DNA from: Hypericum androsaemum
Lineage: Eukaryota; Streptophyta; Magnoliopsida; Malpighiales; Hypericaceae
Length of the DNA stretch: 64,000 nt
Direction of reading: 5' to 3'
Assembly: GCA_963995505.1 (NCBI GenBank)
Contig: OZ023188.1
Span: 18,055,912 to 18,119,911, forward strand
Under the pieces are notes generated by a model. It did no database searches and was not told the origin of the DNA. It worked only from the letters and a program-made list of their open reading frames with translations. Below, one piece after another: positions 11,511-23,631 of this stretch (position 1 is the stretch's first letter; every line of letters starts with the position of its first letter). The position numbers and the translations under genes are program-made.

Positions 11511-13501
11511 ATACCCACTAAAATACACAATTGGATCACGCGAGAGAGGGTGAGGCGCTCCATCCACGTGCCTCCGATTACTAAATAAATATCCCCAACG
11601 TATGCAAACAGCCAAGTCTCAATTTAACAACAAAAAAAAGCCACTCTGAAATTTGGCCCTCATATTATTGTTGCGTGGCAATTAAGTGATGGCCATTTCT
11701 CACCAAAACTCCAACTACTTTCAATGGCAGTAATCGTATTGAACCCACTCCTGAACTAGTCATTGTGGGGGAAGATGATTGATTGTAGTTGGTGGGCCTT
11801 CAAAATTTAAACCTACGCCGCAACTAGTTTTAGTTCCCTGTGCTCTAATTTACTCCAATCAACCATTGGTGTGGATAAACCCAAAATCTTGAAGCTACGA
11901 TTATATAATTTTTACACTTATAAATAAGTTTATTATTTTTGTAATTAACAATGTGGTAATTTAAATATTGTCCCTCAAATGAAGTTCATTGGACTAAAAA
12001 TTGTGTGAATTTTGACTTCGCTATCGTGTAATGAAACTGAAATTGTGCGAGAACAATGATGTGCACGAGATCAATCCTTCACAAACCATGTTAAATATGT
12101 AGTAATCTCAACACGATAGGAAGAAATTATTTTAGTTTAGTTAAAAACTTTTGAGTATGAAATACCAAAAAATGTAATCGTATCAAAGAAGAATTTTACT
12201 CAAATGTAATGTTTTTCTAAAGATACTACGACGGGCCGATGAACAATATACGATGATGGTTTCTTCCATCTCTTTACCAATTCTCAGAATTATTAAATAT
12301 TAAGTTCAATTTCTTAGCGGCTTACATGCTACCACATCATTATTTCATTGACTTTTATGGTGTGCTAATGGAAGTGGAAGATGATCTTACTAAAACTTTT
12401 AAAAGATGATAAAATTTTCTAATAAGTATTTACCGTTGTGTTCTTAAAAATTTGAACTCAAATTCTGTTTAAATTAAAACAAAATACTCACTAATTTATC
12501 TAAATATTTGTTGGTCACTTAGAAGAATGTACGAAGTACTAAAGTGAAGTATGATCTTTGTTAATATTATTAGTGGGCCTGGGGACCGTGGAGAGGGTAC
12601 TAAAAGGTCAAACAGTTGGGCCGGCTCTTCACTAATTTGAGTGTCACGAGGATAATCCTGCGTGCCCTCCACTTGGGAGAAAATCCAAAGACCAAAAAAG
12701 AGTGAAGATTATAGCTTTATGCATCTTCAAAAATATTATCTACACACTTTAACAAGTAGTGAGCACCAGCAGTTTTCATTTTCGCCTACCTCAACCTATA
12801 TTTTTGACCTATGCTTTTATCTTGTGCGGTGGTTTTGGCTTTATGTAATTTTAGATCACCTGTTGTTTGAATACAAACTGACTAATGCATATTAGATTGG
12901 ATGAAATTTTTAAAAGATATAAATTTTTTCAACAAACATTTAATAATAATGTGTTATCAAAAATTTAAACTCGAAATGTCTGAATTAAATATTCGTTGGT
13001 TGTTTTGGCTTTATGTTATGAAACCCACATTGCAAGTAGGTATTTATTTTATCATCTTTGTTCCGGTGACGTGGTGCCGGAGTACCGCATTGTTTTTCCA
13101 TTTTTATGCTGAACTTGAAATCAGTAGACAACTCGTTTGTGGTTAATATTGGAAAACACTAATTTTTTTATTAAGTTGAAATAACTCATTTGTAATGTTT
13201 GTTAGTACAACCGGCGCAACTTGGGAACATATAGTAAAAAAAATTAGATTATAAACTCGTAAATTTTTGCGAATTATTAGATGAATTGTAATGACAAAAC
13301 ACATACCAAACAGTAATTGACACGATATTTATTGATAACAAATCTTTCACTCACCTCAAAAAGTGCTCACAATCTCATCAACCTAAACCCAAAACCCAAA
13401 TGCATGTCGTAACAAGCAAAATTCCAAAAGAAATGAACAAAATTATTGCAATTCAGTTTATGATTCCTTGGCGTTGACCAACGCTTATTAGCAGCCGCCA
13501 A
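11511..13501. other. Intergenic, no gene recognised
   Basis: AT-rich sequence with frequent stops in all frames. Nothing here supports a gene, RNA or clearly bounded transposon. Confidence 0.5.
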
Positions 13502-14065
13502 TCAATTTCCTCTCATGACTTTCCTCCCAACAGACTTTCCCGGGTGGCCTCCCCCACAGCCCCACTCCCAACACCCTCCCTCTTGGCCGCCGCCTCCACC
13601 ACCTCCCCATCCTCCTCCGCCCCCGCCTCCGCCACCTCCGCCTCCACCACCACCGCCACCGCCACCACCGCCACCTCCTCCACCTCCCCAGCCATGACCT
13701 CCACCATTTCCTGCCGCACCTCCACCTCCTCCACCACCACTCCCACTCCCACTCCCTCTCCCTCCTTTCCTATGTCCCTTCCTCTTTCGTTGCCCATTCC
13801 CCCTCCCTCCTCCTCCTCCGCCACCACCGCCTCCTCCTCCGCTTCCACCGCCCATACCGGCATTGTGGTTCACCAACACGAGACCCTGATCAGCTACGTT
13901 CTTCGTCGCCCTCTCTTCATGGGTTCCCCCTCCACTTGCAACGTCGAGACTCTTATTAGTTGCATTAACCCACTCCTTAAAACCATCAAGCCCAATGACG
14001 AATGATGGGCTAAACACAATTACAAGCACTAAAAAAGCCCATAATCCTCTTCCAGGCTGATCCAT
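13502..14065 (-). CDS. Secreted glycine-rich protein
   Basis: A single-exon frame. I start it at the ATG at 14065 (MDQPGRGLW) because the frame upstream of it has only a GTG. Residues 7-27 form a hydrophobic signal peptide (LWAFLVLVIVFSPSFVIG). A short ordinary stretch follows (DGFKEWVNATNKSL), then long poly-Gly blocks broken by a basic patch (GQRKRKGHRKGGRG) and a few Trp, ending GKSVGRKVMRGN. Plant glycine-rich proteins with signal peptides are usually cell-wall structural or defence-linked; which class this is cannot be said. The opposite strand reads as poly-Pro and is a shadow. The region is low-complexity, so length may vary or be mis-assembled. Confidence 0.7.
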   Translation of the reverse strand: MDQPGRGLWAFLVLVIVFSPSFVIGLDGFKEWVNATNKSLDVASGGGTHEERATKNVADQGLVLVNHNAGMGGGSGGGGGGGGGGGGRGNGQRKRKGHRKGGRGSGSGSGGGGGGGAAGNGGGHGWGGGGGGGGGGGGGGGGGGGGGGGGGGWGGGGGGGQEGGCWEWGCGGGHPGKSVGRKVMRGN

Positions 14066-14100
14066 TTCAACTTGGGAGTTGGAGGCAAGCGGTTCCACTC

Positions 14101-14108
14101 TATTTATA
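14101..14108 (-). promoter_or_regulatory. TATA box candidate for the glycine-rich protein gene
   Basis: TATAAATA on the minus strand about 36 bp before the chosen ATG. That spacing would give a very short 5' UTR, so the real promoter may lie further upstream. Confidence 0.4.
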
Positions 14109-15570
14109 CTATTTTCTTCGTGGCTTTACTCTTAACAATTTATTACAAGTGGCTGGGCCAAAGAGACGGAAAAAAAATTTATTGCAAAGCATCCAATAAG
14201 GCTGCAAAAGGCGTGCAAATTAAATCATCACGTCCAGTTTCCTTCCTTGTGGCGTAATTTGCCACCCCACCTTCCAATTTCGTTACCAGCTTGTCTTAGA
14301 ATACATGCCAAGAGTTATGCTTGAAACATTACCTCCTAGCCAATATGCACCTACTTGAAGCATTGTTTTGCCTTGTCCTTGACGACAGGGAAGCCAAATT
14401 AAGTACGATGCATGTGACGCCGAGTCGAGATAGAACAATATGTCAAATTTAACAAGAACTATTATCAGAGCAGGACTGTGTGGTTTGAGTGCCAACAAAG
14501 CGGAAGCCGATGGACATGTGGCGCCCGAGGTCTAGAGGGCGGGTGTGAAGAAGGAAGGATTCTGAGATTGTACCAATAAGGCGCGACGTTCTCGTCGCGT
14601 ATTTAAAAATGTGTGAATATAATAACTCGTTCAAGATATGCTAAGAAACACATAATTTATTTGATTGTACTATTCATATCATCAAGGTTAGACATACTTG
14701 GCTTTTACGATGGATAATCCATGAAAAATTTCTTAGGATGCGTGTGATTGAAGACAAAATACGTTAGAAAAGACTTGTACAGTTGGTCAGATCACAAAGC
14801 GCTACAACTGTATTCGTTTTGATTTATTTGTCCGAGCATAGAAGTCTCATTTTCAAACAAAATGACAGTATTCGGAGTAACCTCAGAGCGATACCTCTAT
14901 ATATTTTGTTCCACACATATAGGTCAAACAATCGGTTAACAAATTATTTGAGTAATATGTGCCAGGCTGGCAGTAATATGTGTCGGGTTGGCTCTGGCTC
15001 TCTTCCAGGTGATTGGGTCCTTCTCCATCCCCTGAAATTCGGAAACTTAATTGTTATAGACATTCCTGATTAATTGAATTATGCAGGTTACTTCTAAAAA
15101 AACCAAAAATGACAGTATTCATTGTGACGGTGGTAGTGGGGATTTTGAATGCAATTCTCAGTGCAATACAGATAATGAGATCCATTCCCCAAGCTTCTTG
15201 TACAAATGCAATTACGAATTCGTTAGTTGAGTCATCATTCCCTCCATGTGAGGGCATAATAGTATAGTACTACCGACCCCTCAAAAAAAGAGTAGAAGGA
15301 CCAAGCAAGACATGATTATTATTCTCTGCTGGCTATAGCTAATTCCCGGAGTCGTACGAATTATATCACGCCACATGCGGACAAAATCCTCCAGAATTAT
15401 GAAAATTTTAATTATTGAATATATCGAGTTATACTAAGAAATTTTAATCTCGGATGTTCATCGTGTTCAAGAGGAGAGGTAAGCTTCTGTTGCTCTCCTC
15501 CGCCATCTTATGCTAGAGTGATTCTCCCTATCCTTTTCAGTGTTGTTTAATTTAGTGGTGTAGCAATTAT
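14109..15570. other. Intergenic, no gene recognised
   Basis: No coding or structural feature could be supported here. Confidence 0.5.
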
Positions 15571-16596
15571 TGTTGGTGAAGGAGACGATTATATATGTTG
15601 TCCGAACTGCAATCGCCCCTCGATCAAACTCGAACACCGATAGCCTGAGTCGTGCTGCAGAGCACTGTCCTTAAGAATCAATTCACCAGGCGGTGATGAC
15701 CCTCCAGGATTAAACAGACTCGTCCAAGGAGAAGCCTCGAGTAACCTGTAAACTAACAAGAACAATACTCGGAAGTAATGTAAGTCGGAGAGGAGGAGGA
15801 GAGTACGAGAGGTGTGTTGTTAAGGCTCACATATAGCCTCCTTATATAGCAGCTGAAGGAGGAAGTGCGGGGCAAAAAATCAGGGCCGATTTTGAACGTT
15901 AGTAACAACTTTGACTGGAAGAGTTGAAAACGTGGTTAGCAAAAAATCGGGGAGGTTTAAAACAACCTTTGAATGGTAAGCAAAGTAGCCGTTTTGGAAA
16001 TAAGAGAAGAATCTCCCCTAATGTCGGATAACGTGGTTAGCAAGAATCTCCCTCAATCAAGATCAATTCACCAGGCGGTGATGACCCTCCAGGATTAAAC
16101 AGACTCGTCCAAGGAGAAACCTCGGGTAACCTGTAAACTAACAAGAACAATACTCGGAAGTAATGTAAGTCGGAGAGGAGGAGGAGAGTACGAGAGGTGT
16201 GTTGTTAAGGCTCACAGATAGCCTCCTTATATAGCAGCTGAAGGAGGAAGTGCGGGGCAAAAAATCAGGGCCGATTTTGAACGTTAGTAACAACTTTGAC
16301 TGGAAGAGTTGAAAACGTGGTTAGCAAAAAATCGGGGAGGTAAAACAAAAAGCTGTGAGGCGTCTATATCGTGCGCGCGGGGGGGAACGAGCCCATTTTT
16401 GGCCCACCACATGCGCGAGAGGCCTTTTCTTCTCACAAGCTCTTTACAAGTCCAATAACACACTTCTCTTTTTAAACTAGCTTTCTATCCTTGCACTTTC
16501 CAATGTGGTACAAGGGTTTGCCAAAGTGTAAGTCAAAACTCAACTTTGACCTCTTATTTTATTCTTATTTCTCTCTCTCTCTCGTTTTTTCCAACA
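15571..16596 (-). mobile_element. Probable solo LTR with internal 385-bp-period duplication
   Basis: The segment begins tgttgg and ends ccaaca, consistent with inverted LTR tips. It contains two near-identical copies of about 281 bp (15677-15958 and 16062-16342, period 385). Each copy carries a minus-strand TATATAAGG promoter-like box (15841-15850; 16226-16236). No gag or pol is nearby and no convincing 5-bp target duplication was found, so the class is inferred. Confidence 0.5.
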
Positions 16597-16788
16597 ATAT
16601 ATGGAGTTAAATACTCTTAGGTTTCTATAGTTTGATACAATACACTATTGGTTGAACCTAGTTTAGATTAGTCCTTACTTTTTTGACAAAATATTAGCAT
16701 AGATCTTTCGGATCCGATTTTTCTAGAAGTTTGACTATGGCCATATTTTTCGGACGGAAATTCTCCACCATTAAATAATTAATAAAGA

Positions 16789-16875
16789 AAACTAAAACTA
16801 AAACTAAAACTAAAACTAAAACTAAAATTAAAATTAAAATTAAAATTAAAATTAAAATTAAAATTAAAATTAAAA
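16789..16875 (+). repeat. (AAAACT)n/(AAAATT)n hexamer microsatellite
   Basis: About 14 hexamers. The first six or so read AAAACT, then switch cleanly to AAAATT, consistent with one C-to-T change spreading by slippage. Confidence 0.97.
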
Positions 16876-17804
16876 GGGTTCGTGCCCCACATGGCTGGAC
16901 AGTAGAAGCTCTGTCAAAATCGATCGGTGCCTTGTAATTAAATTATTTGCACAACCACACAAGTATGATCTAGTATAACCGATGATTAAAAAATTGTCAC
17001 TTTTATAATGTATGTTCAGTTTTCTTTTTTTTTTCCCTCAATTCTATTAAAAAATAAATGATTCAAAATCAACAGTAAAATTATGGATTTAAGCCCATCT
17101 TCTTTTTTGTTTTAGACCACACGATATCCTGATACTATTGTATTAATTCATGGTTGAGTTAGTTGAGACTTAAAAAGTGTTAGCTCTCCCAACAAAAAAA
17201 TTAAATTGTTGTATTATAAGACTTAAATTCGAGTCTATTGATTAAATTAGAATAACTCTATTTGGATTTGTTATTGTTTGGTACTAGTATTCTACATTTC
17301 CTCTTCACCCAAGAGAAAGTCCTCTTGGGCCCAATTAACTTCCCAAAGAAACATCCATCGGCCCAGACCGTACAAATAACGGGCCACGGCCATATAAACC
17401 AAAAGATATACATACACTAGATAGGGGTCGTTTGGACATGCTATCCCCAAGGATTGGGCCATCGCTGAAGAGCCCATATTTGGCCCACTTAAACCAGTTC
17501 CTCCGTTCCCATGAAATACTAAACAAAGATGCAACTTCCACACCAAACACAATTGTGTCGCACAATATATGCACTAACAGATGTCGACTTGACGATCTCT
17601 ATTTGTGGTAAGGGTCTCCCAATGTTGTCCATCCATTTACAAAGTATGGATAGAAAGTTGAGATTCAAAATTTCATCAAGAGAATCCAAATTTCTTAAAA
17701 TTCACCTCTTTTATGTTCTCACGTACAATACAAGTATAATGTTACGAAACAAATTGCATTTTGGCGTTCCACGAAAGGTAACTCCTACTTGCATGGAAAA
17801 ATCA
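16876..17804. other. Intergenic, no gene recognised
   Basis: No support for genes. Short open frames at 17292-17574 lack any recognisable domain and codon-like character. Confidence 0.45.
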
Positions 17805-17805
17805 T

Positions 17806-17910
17806 ACGTAATTTTTTGAAAGGTAAATTATTACACTATGACACTGCCAAGTTTGAACTTTACACCTCCCAGATATTTACAACGCCTTGGCCGTTGGACT
17901 ACAAGCCCTT
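17806..17910 (-). mobile_element. Short tRNA-derived SINE, copy 1
   Basis: On the minus strand the element has an A-box-like TAGTCCAACGG, a degraded B-box region (GTTCAAACTTGG) and an A-rich 3' end. A 12-bp direct repeat ATGGAAAAATCA flanks it (17793-17804 and 17911-17922). About 85 bp are closely similar to the second copy at 49241-49346. Confidence 0.75.
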
Positions 17911-18193
17911 ATGGAAAAATCACAAGTACTGCAGAAGTGGTTCTCTAAAAAGCCAAAGGTGCACGAAGGAAACAGAAAAGAACACGTAAAACTTATTGGA
18001 TTAGCTTGAATATTTAATGTTACAAAAAAAATAAAATACAACAATCAACGAGATTCATTCACACTTTCCTTCACATCTTCTTTTTTTCCTTTTTCCTTTT
18101 ACAGTTATCCGCTAAGTAATAGCTTCACAAAAACCAAGCTATTACTCTGGGACGTTCATAGGTACAAGTAAGTAGACCCTTTTAACTTTCGTC

Positions 18194-19638
18194 TTACATC
18201 AGGATTCGGACGGTTGCTAGACCGACTGCTGATATGGAAACCAAAGTACCTATGCAGTACTTAATCACATCATACTTCGCAGCCTCCAGTTGAGCCCTTA
18301 AAGTATGGATTTCCTAACAAATAAATGGGAGGGACAAAGAGCGTGAGTTTAAGATCGCGAATTTGACATGGCTTACCGAATTAGTCCGGAATGATACTCA
18401 CCCTATCAAGTTTGTTAGTAAGGTTAGATGTCTCAGCATTCTGGTTTGCCAGCTCATCTCGTATCCTCCTGCATTGGCATATATCAAGAGAAGTATGATT
18501 ATGGCCGCATTTCGGCAAGAAAACACAAAGAACTGCCTGTTCAGTTGATTACCCTCTTTCGAGATTCAAATCTAGCCGCTGCCCAGCTGTACCTTTGTCA
18601 ATCTCGTGCCTGATTTACACGCAACAGTTTAGCAATTGGAGGATGACGACACGACAGGTCAACATACTTATTCTACACATGAACGTGATAAGCTTGACAA
18701 TACCTCAAATCCCTGCGCATTGACTCAACGTCATTTCTCACCTCCCTGCGCATTGACTCGATATCATTCCGGAGCTTTTCAGTCTCATGCTGCAGCAACG
18801 AATAGTGATGTTCCTGCAGCATACATTTTCCAGATATCACCCAAAATTGCAGTTATCGTGAACTCATCAACTCATCAGTTTATACATCAAAATGCCATTT
18901 TCACACGCAGGCGATTTCAAGTCGCTCGCTAAGACTGGCGCGCAATCAACTAGAGCTGTAAGAAGATAACAAAAGCACACGCACCTGCGAGCTCTGAACT
19001 TCGGATTTGAACTTGGACAAGTTGGTTTCCTGGAGCATCTCAGACTACAAAAACAACCAAACGAAATGAGAACAAAATCCAACGAACAAGCGAATAAACC
19101 CGACCACCTCGGATTCGAAGGGGACTCATCACCTTTTGCATCTCGGGCTTAGAGACAACGGACTGGGCCACATTCTCCAGGCTGTCATTCAGAACCTCGG
19201 TAATGGCAGCGGTTATTGCCTCGGCCTGCTTGGAAGGTATTCCCTCCCCCTCCAATCTCCTCACCTGGAAAAAACAATCCCCCCACACCAAAAACGTGCG
19301 TTAATTTCTCACCGGGCCCCACCAAATTGACCCCCCTTCCCCTCCGAAAAAAAGGAGGGTGCGGATGGAGAACTTACGAGGGCGAGGGTGTCGACGAGGA
19401 ACAAGCGCTTGCCGTTGGATTTGACGAGCTGGGAGATGTTTCTCGCCGAGGACGAGGAGGAAGCGGCGAACCAATTCCACGAGGTGAAGCATCGGGACTC
19501 CTCATGCCCAGGGGCATGCACGTAATTTCCACCGACATCGCCTCCCGTTAATGATGCCCTCGGGAAGCGCACCGCCCGTGTCGATGACGACATCGCAGCC
19601 GCCAATCCTAATTGCCTCGCTCTCCCGCCCACTCCCAT
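18194..19638 (-). CDS. DUF1640/CCDC90 family mitochondrial coiled-coil protein
   Basis: Seven exons: 19638-19378, 19264-19133, 19044-18985, 18813-18704, 18609-18553, 18468-18402 and 18313-18194, all GT-AG and phase-consistent, giving 268 residues. The N-terminus (residues 1-65) is Arg/Ser-rich, as in a mitochondrial presequence. The conserved core starts at about 71 (LVKSNGKRLFLVDTLAL, VRRLEGEGIPSKQAEAITAA). A long heptad-rich coiled coil follows, and one C-terminal membrane segment ends ..VSISAVGLATVRILM. The family includes animal MCUR1/CCDC90B, linked to the mitochondrial calcium uniporter and inner-membrane assembly; the plant role is unassigned. Exon 4 contains a small internal repeat (NDIESMRRE / NDVESMRRD). 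It looks intact. Confidence 0.93.
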
Positions 19639-21160
19639 CGAATTCCTTTTTTTTTCTCTCCTTTTCTTTTTGGTTTTTGGTCGAAGGGAAGAGAAGATCG
19701 TCCAGAAGAAGGAGAGGAAAAAATGGTAATGGGGCCCAACCACCACTTCTACCCGCTCTCCCGTTGTTATTTTAAGGGAGGGGAGGGTAGGGGGTTGGTC
19801 GGTTGCTTCTCTCTTTTGGTTTTGTTTTATTTTTTATTTTTTTTGTCCAACCCAATCCGAAAATATTTATCTTATGCTGTTTCCTTCTTGCTCAACGGTC
19901 CCGATTGCCGCTACGCGCTTTTCGAGTCTCTGTTTTATACTCGATTTACTAATTTGATTAAATATTGTCAAATTTTATTTAATATATAATTTTTCAATCA
20001 TGTCTTATTTAAGTAAATTCAAATTATTTACTACTTGAACTAACTCCTACCTATTCTCTCTTGATTTTTTTTTTCAAATTTGTTTAAGATAAAATACAGT
20101 TTCATGGCTAAACTATCACGAAATTAATATTTGGACCTCAGAATTTTAGAAATGTGCATCTAAGCCTTTGAAGTTTAAATTGAAAAACGCTTGTTTCTTC
20201 ATGTTCAAAATCTATCAGTTGGAAACGTTAAAAGCTATAGAAGGATGAAGATGTTCGTTTAATAGAAATATATATCGATGATGTAAGTGCATATTACTGA
20301 AAATATAGGAATCCAAGTGTTAACTTCATCATACTTGAGTGTCTAAATAGTAAATTGTATTCTATCTATTTATTTTAATATCCGAACAACTTGGGCCCCA
20401 AAATTAAACTATCTACCGATTTCAACTTTTTTGCCGGGAAATATTTTTTTTTGGGGGTGAAAATCACATGATATTATGACACTCAAACCATACTTTGAGT
20501 GGACAGAAGTCACAGAACTTCATGATTTGTCCAAAATTTGAGATTTCATTCTTGGCAAGCTGTAATATGGGTGTAAAAATTTACTACTAAAAACAAACCA
20601 AAACTCAATACGACATCTATGATTAAGTTTATTATATAGTTTTTTGGTAATGACTAACTAATTTGTACCATTCATTCAATTCGCCTATATCTATTTAAAA
20701 AGTTGATCAATCATTTCCGATGAATAATTGAACGAGTTGATCTGTTTAGCCCATAATTGAACAACTCAACTCAATGACAGCTACAACTCCAATTGACCAA
20801 GAAGAGAGAACAGAAAGAGAGCCTCCAAAATGATTTGACTGATATCTTTAAAAAAATGATTTTGACTGAGGCAAAGACTGCTCGCATATTACATGCTTCC
20901 TTTTTTTTAAAATAAGCTGGTCAACATTTTCCGTCTATAATAACGGCAATTGTATTATGGGCTTCAACCCTCGGGAGGCAGCCTGACTGATTTCACCACT
21001 CACTAATCCTTCTGTGGGAATCCTCCACTATTACTTTCAAAATAGTTATTCTCGCTGGGAGGAGCAAGATCATGGTAGGGTCGATGTTGAAAGGGAAATG
21101 AATAATACGAAGCTGCATTGTTCTGTCGGCTGTCTCTGTTGACGTACGGGCTTCATCACC
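19639..21160. other. Intergenic between DUF1640 gene and next gene
   Basis: 5' flank of the DUF1640 gene, then AT-rich DNA. A possible weak inverted pair (around 20085 and 20350) is too diverged to call. Confidence 0.45.
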
Positions 21161-23117
21161 TCACTTGGGCGGCCTCCGAAACGGGTATAGTAAGTCGTCC
21201 ACGGTGCTCTTTATTTGTGCTCCGACTCTTCGCAAGTTCTTGGCCACACCTGATGCGACTAGATTTGCATTCTTCGTAAACCTTCACGTTTAAAGAAATC
21301 AAAGTGTCTCAGTGTTTATCCAATAGTGAATTTCAAGTCATTAGTGAAGATAAGGCAACGGTTAGCTTGCCTGCTGATGAAGTCCTCTCCTGCAGAATGA
21401 GATACATTATGTGGTCGTCTGAGAGGAAGCTCTCGAGCATCTACAAGGAGAAAGTTGTTTAATAGGTGTACACAGAACACCACAAGAGGGAGATAAAGTG
21501 AAAAATTGTAAAACCTAGTTTTAATATGCCCATAGATTTCTCTGGCAGTTTAGTTACCATAATACTGGATTAAAAAAATACTGGTTAGTGGAATATTTCC
21601 TGCAGTTAGGTTCCTCATTACACAATAACATCCACTTTTTGCAGCCCTGCTACCCAAAAGAATGGTCAAAGAATAAACACAACAGGCAAATCATCGTAGA
21701 GAGCAGAAAATTATACGTGTGACCAATCAATCCAACAGATGGAGTACAGCCTGCTGATAAAATGCATCCGAAATCAATAAAATTCCTTACCATCTTTAGA
21801 ATGAGAATGAGCCTGAGAAGCAGCAACAGTACTATCAGCACCAGAAGCTTTTCGGTCCACTAACAGCTGCAAATAAATCCATATGTCAGATTGCACACAC
21901 TGATCATGAAACAGAAATAGAGCCCTTAAGACCTGGCTCGGAGTGGCAAAGGGTGGGGTGGAGGTTAGGGATCAGGGTCCAGGACCGGGGTTCAAACTTC
22001 AGAAGAGTAAAAAAAATCTACTTATAGAAAAAACAACAGAAACAGCATAGCTAACAGCTTAAGATTGTACTGGGTTTCTGGAAAGTCTATCAAATTATGT
22101 TCACCAATCAAAGATATAACAGTACCAACAATTGGCATGGGTAAATGTAAATGACCCAAGATATTACTTGACAAAACCCATAACTAATTTCAGGAAAGAA
22201 ACATCAGAGACCATTCACGTGGATCCACTTACCTCGAGGCCCACGCAGACAGGAAGTTCTGTTTTTGACGCTTGATTAGGAGCTACATGGTTCTTGTTGG
22301 CATATACAGAGTATCCAGCACAAGCATAGTAGAAGTCCACGAGAGTTCGTCCCTCTTTTGAAGCTTCAGCCTCAGATTGGCTGATCACGTAATTAGGAAC
22401 TGCCCACAAAGTTAGCAGCTATCAGGTCCGCAACAAATAAGCGATAGTCACTCAACAACAAGCGGTAGCTGTAACAGGGAATGCCATCGAGATCGACATC
22501 AAAACCATGACCAGAAAGAAAGCAACCTAAAACAAGCAATGGTGGCGCAGCAATGAGGTCACTATTGCAATTGAGAGTGAGTTGGCGATCATAACAACAA
22601 GTAGCTACTCCATCTCCAGCCCGATAGAGCCCGAAAAGAATCACTATCTAACCAAAAACGACGCAAGTTGTAGCTTTAATGCAAAAAATAAAAAATAAAT
22701 AAATCCCCAACGGAGGAGACGGGCAAAAGAACGCACACAAGTCCCAAGAACCAAACCTAAAAGTTTGACGTTCGCAATCCAAAATTTGACCAACCGCTCG
22801 ACTCAATTCCCAAAAGACGAACATAATTCTCTCAACTTCCTAAATTTCTTGCAGCGAATCGGAAACGAAGATCTCAATACAAGGAAGGGCAACAACTAAA
22901 AGGGGAGGGAACCTTGGGGAAGAGTACGAGGGATTCCAACGCAGCGGGGTTTGCTTCCGTGGGATTTGAGCGTTGATGAGTAATATAAGTAGCCTTTGCA
23001 TGATTTTCCTCCGCCGCCGCCGCCGTTTCCTCCTCCTGCCGGGTTTATTTCGCTGATTTTATCCATTTGGCTGATCCTCTCCTCTCCTCCTTCTCCCACT
23101 TCCTTTTCTCTATTCAT
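21161..23117 (-). CDS. Plant-specific uncharacterised protein (KGYLYYSS/PRCVGIP family)
   Basis: Five exons: 23117-22913, 22399-22233, 21866-21791, 21440-21371 and 21281-21161; 212 residues. The last intron begins with GC (AG|GCAAGC, 21370-21369). This is needed to reach the conserved C-terminus RFTKNANLVASGVAKNLRRVG..STVDDLLYPFRRPPK; reading through gives an unrelated tail. Other blocks are CKGYLYYSSTLKS..PRCVGIPRTLPQ and EGRTLVDFYYACAGYSVY. I recognise these as a plant-wide family of unknown function (I think DUF8204). No signal peptide or membrane segment is seen. An in-frame alternative start is MDKISEI at 23066. A (CT)n tract near 23140 is typical of a 5' UTR. Confidence 0.88.
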
Positions 23118-23631
23118 CGCTTCTTCCAGAAATCACAATTCTCTCTCTCTCTCTCCAGGTACTTATTTTTTTTTTTTACTTTTGGGTACGGAGACGAAGA
23201 CGAAGACGACCATGTGTGTGTGTGCCCGAAGGCAACCTTAACGACCTGTCGTTCGGGTTGAGCTGTAAGTGCTTAGGTCAGCTTGTCGATACCATTTACC
23301 CGGGTTTTTAATTTTATTATGTACCAACCTCAACCGAAATTAGTTTAATATATAGATATTTAATTTTCGGATGCATTACATTCCCTTTTTTGCTTTTTTT
23401 CGAACACATCATAGCATTTTCGAAGTCTTTGAAGCTTTCATCATTTATCTACAATTCGATTTCTCCAATCAATTGGGCCCGTTGGGATGGGAACAATATT
23501 TGGATTCCGAAAGGAAGGAAAATACGTGCAAACTAACAATTAGAAAAATTGGTCACAGGGTGTCCTCCTCCCTCGTAACATTAATGTTACAGATGCAAAT
23601 GCACAACAAATTGGTGACGAGACACTCCGGC
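23118..23631. other. Spacer: 5' flank of the small gene and 3' UTR of NERD
   Basis: About 500 bp between two minus-strand genes. A (CT)n tract lies at about 23140-23157. No further gene seen. Confidence 0.5.

Noticed and set aside
13515..14005. Proline- and serine/threonine-rich frames opposite the glycine-rich gene
   Set aside because: Complement of GGN codons. The minus-strand frame has a signal peptide and a plausible start, so the plus-strand frames are shadows.
17806..17910. A tRNA gene or tRNA pseudogene
   Set aside because: Only the A- and B-box regions resemble tRNA. No cloverleaf forms, and direct repeats flank it with an A-rich tail, so SINE is the better call.
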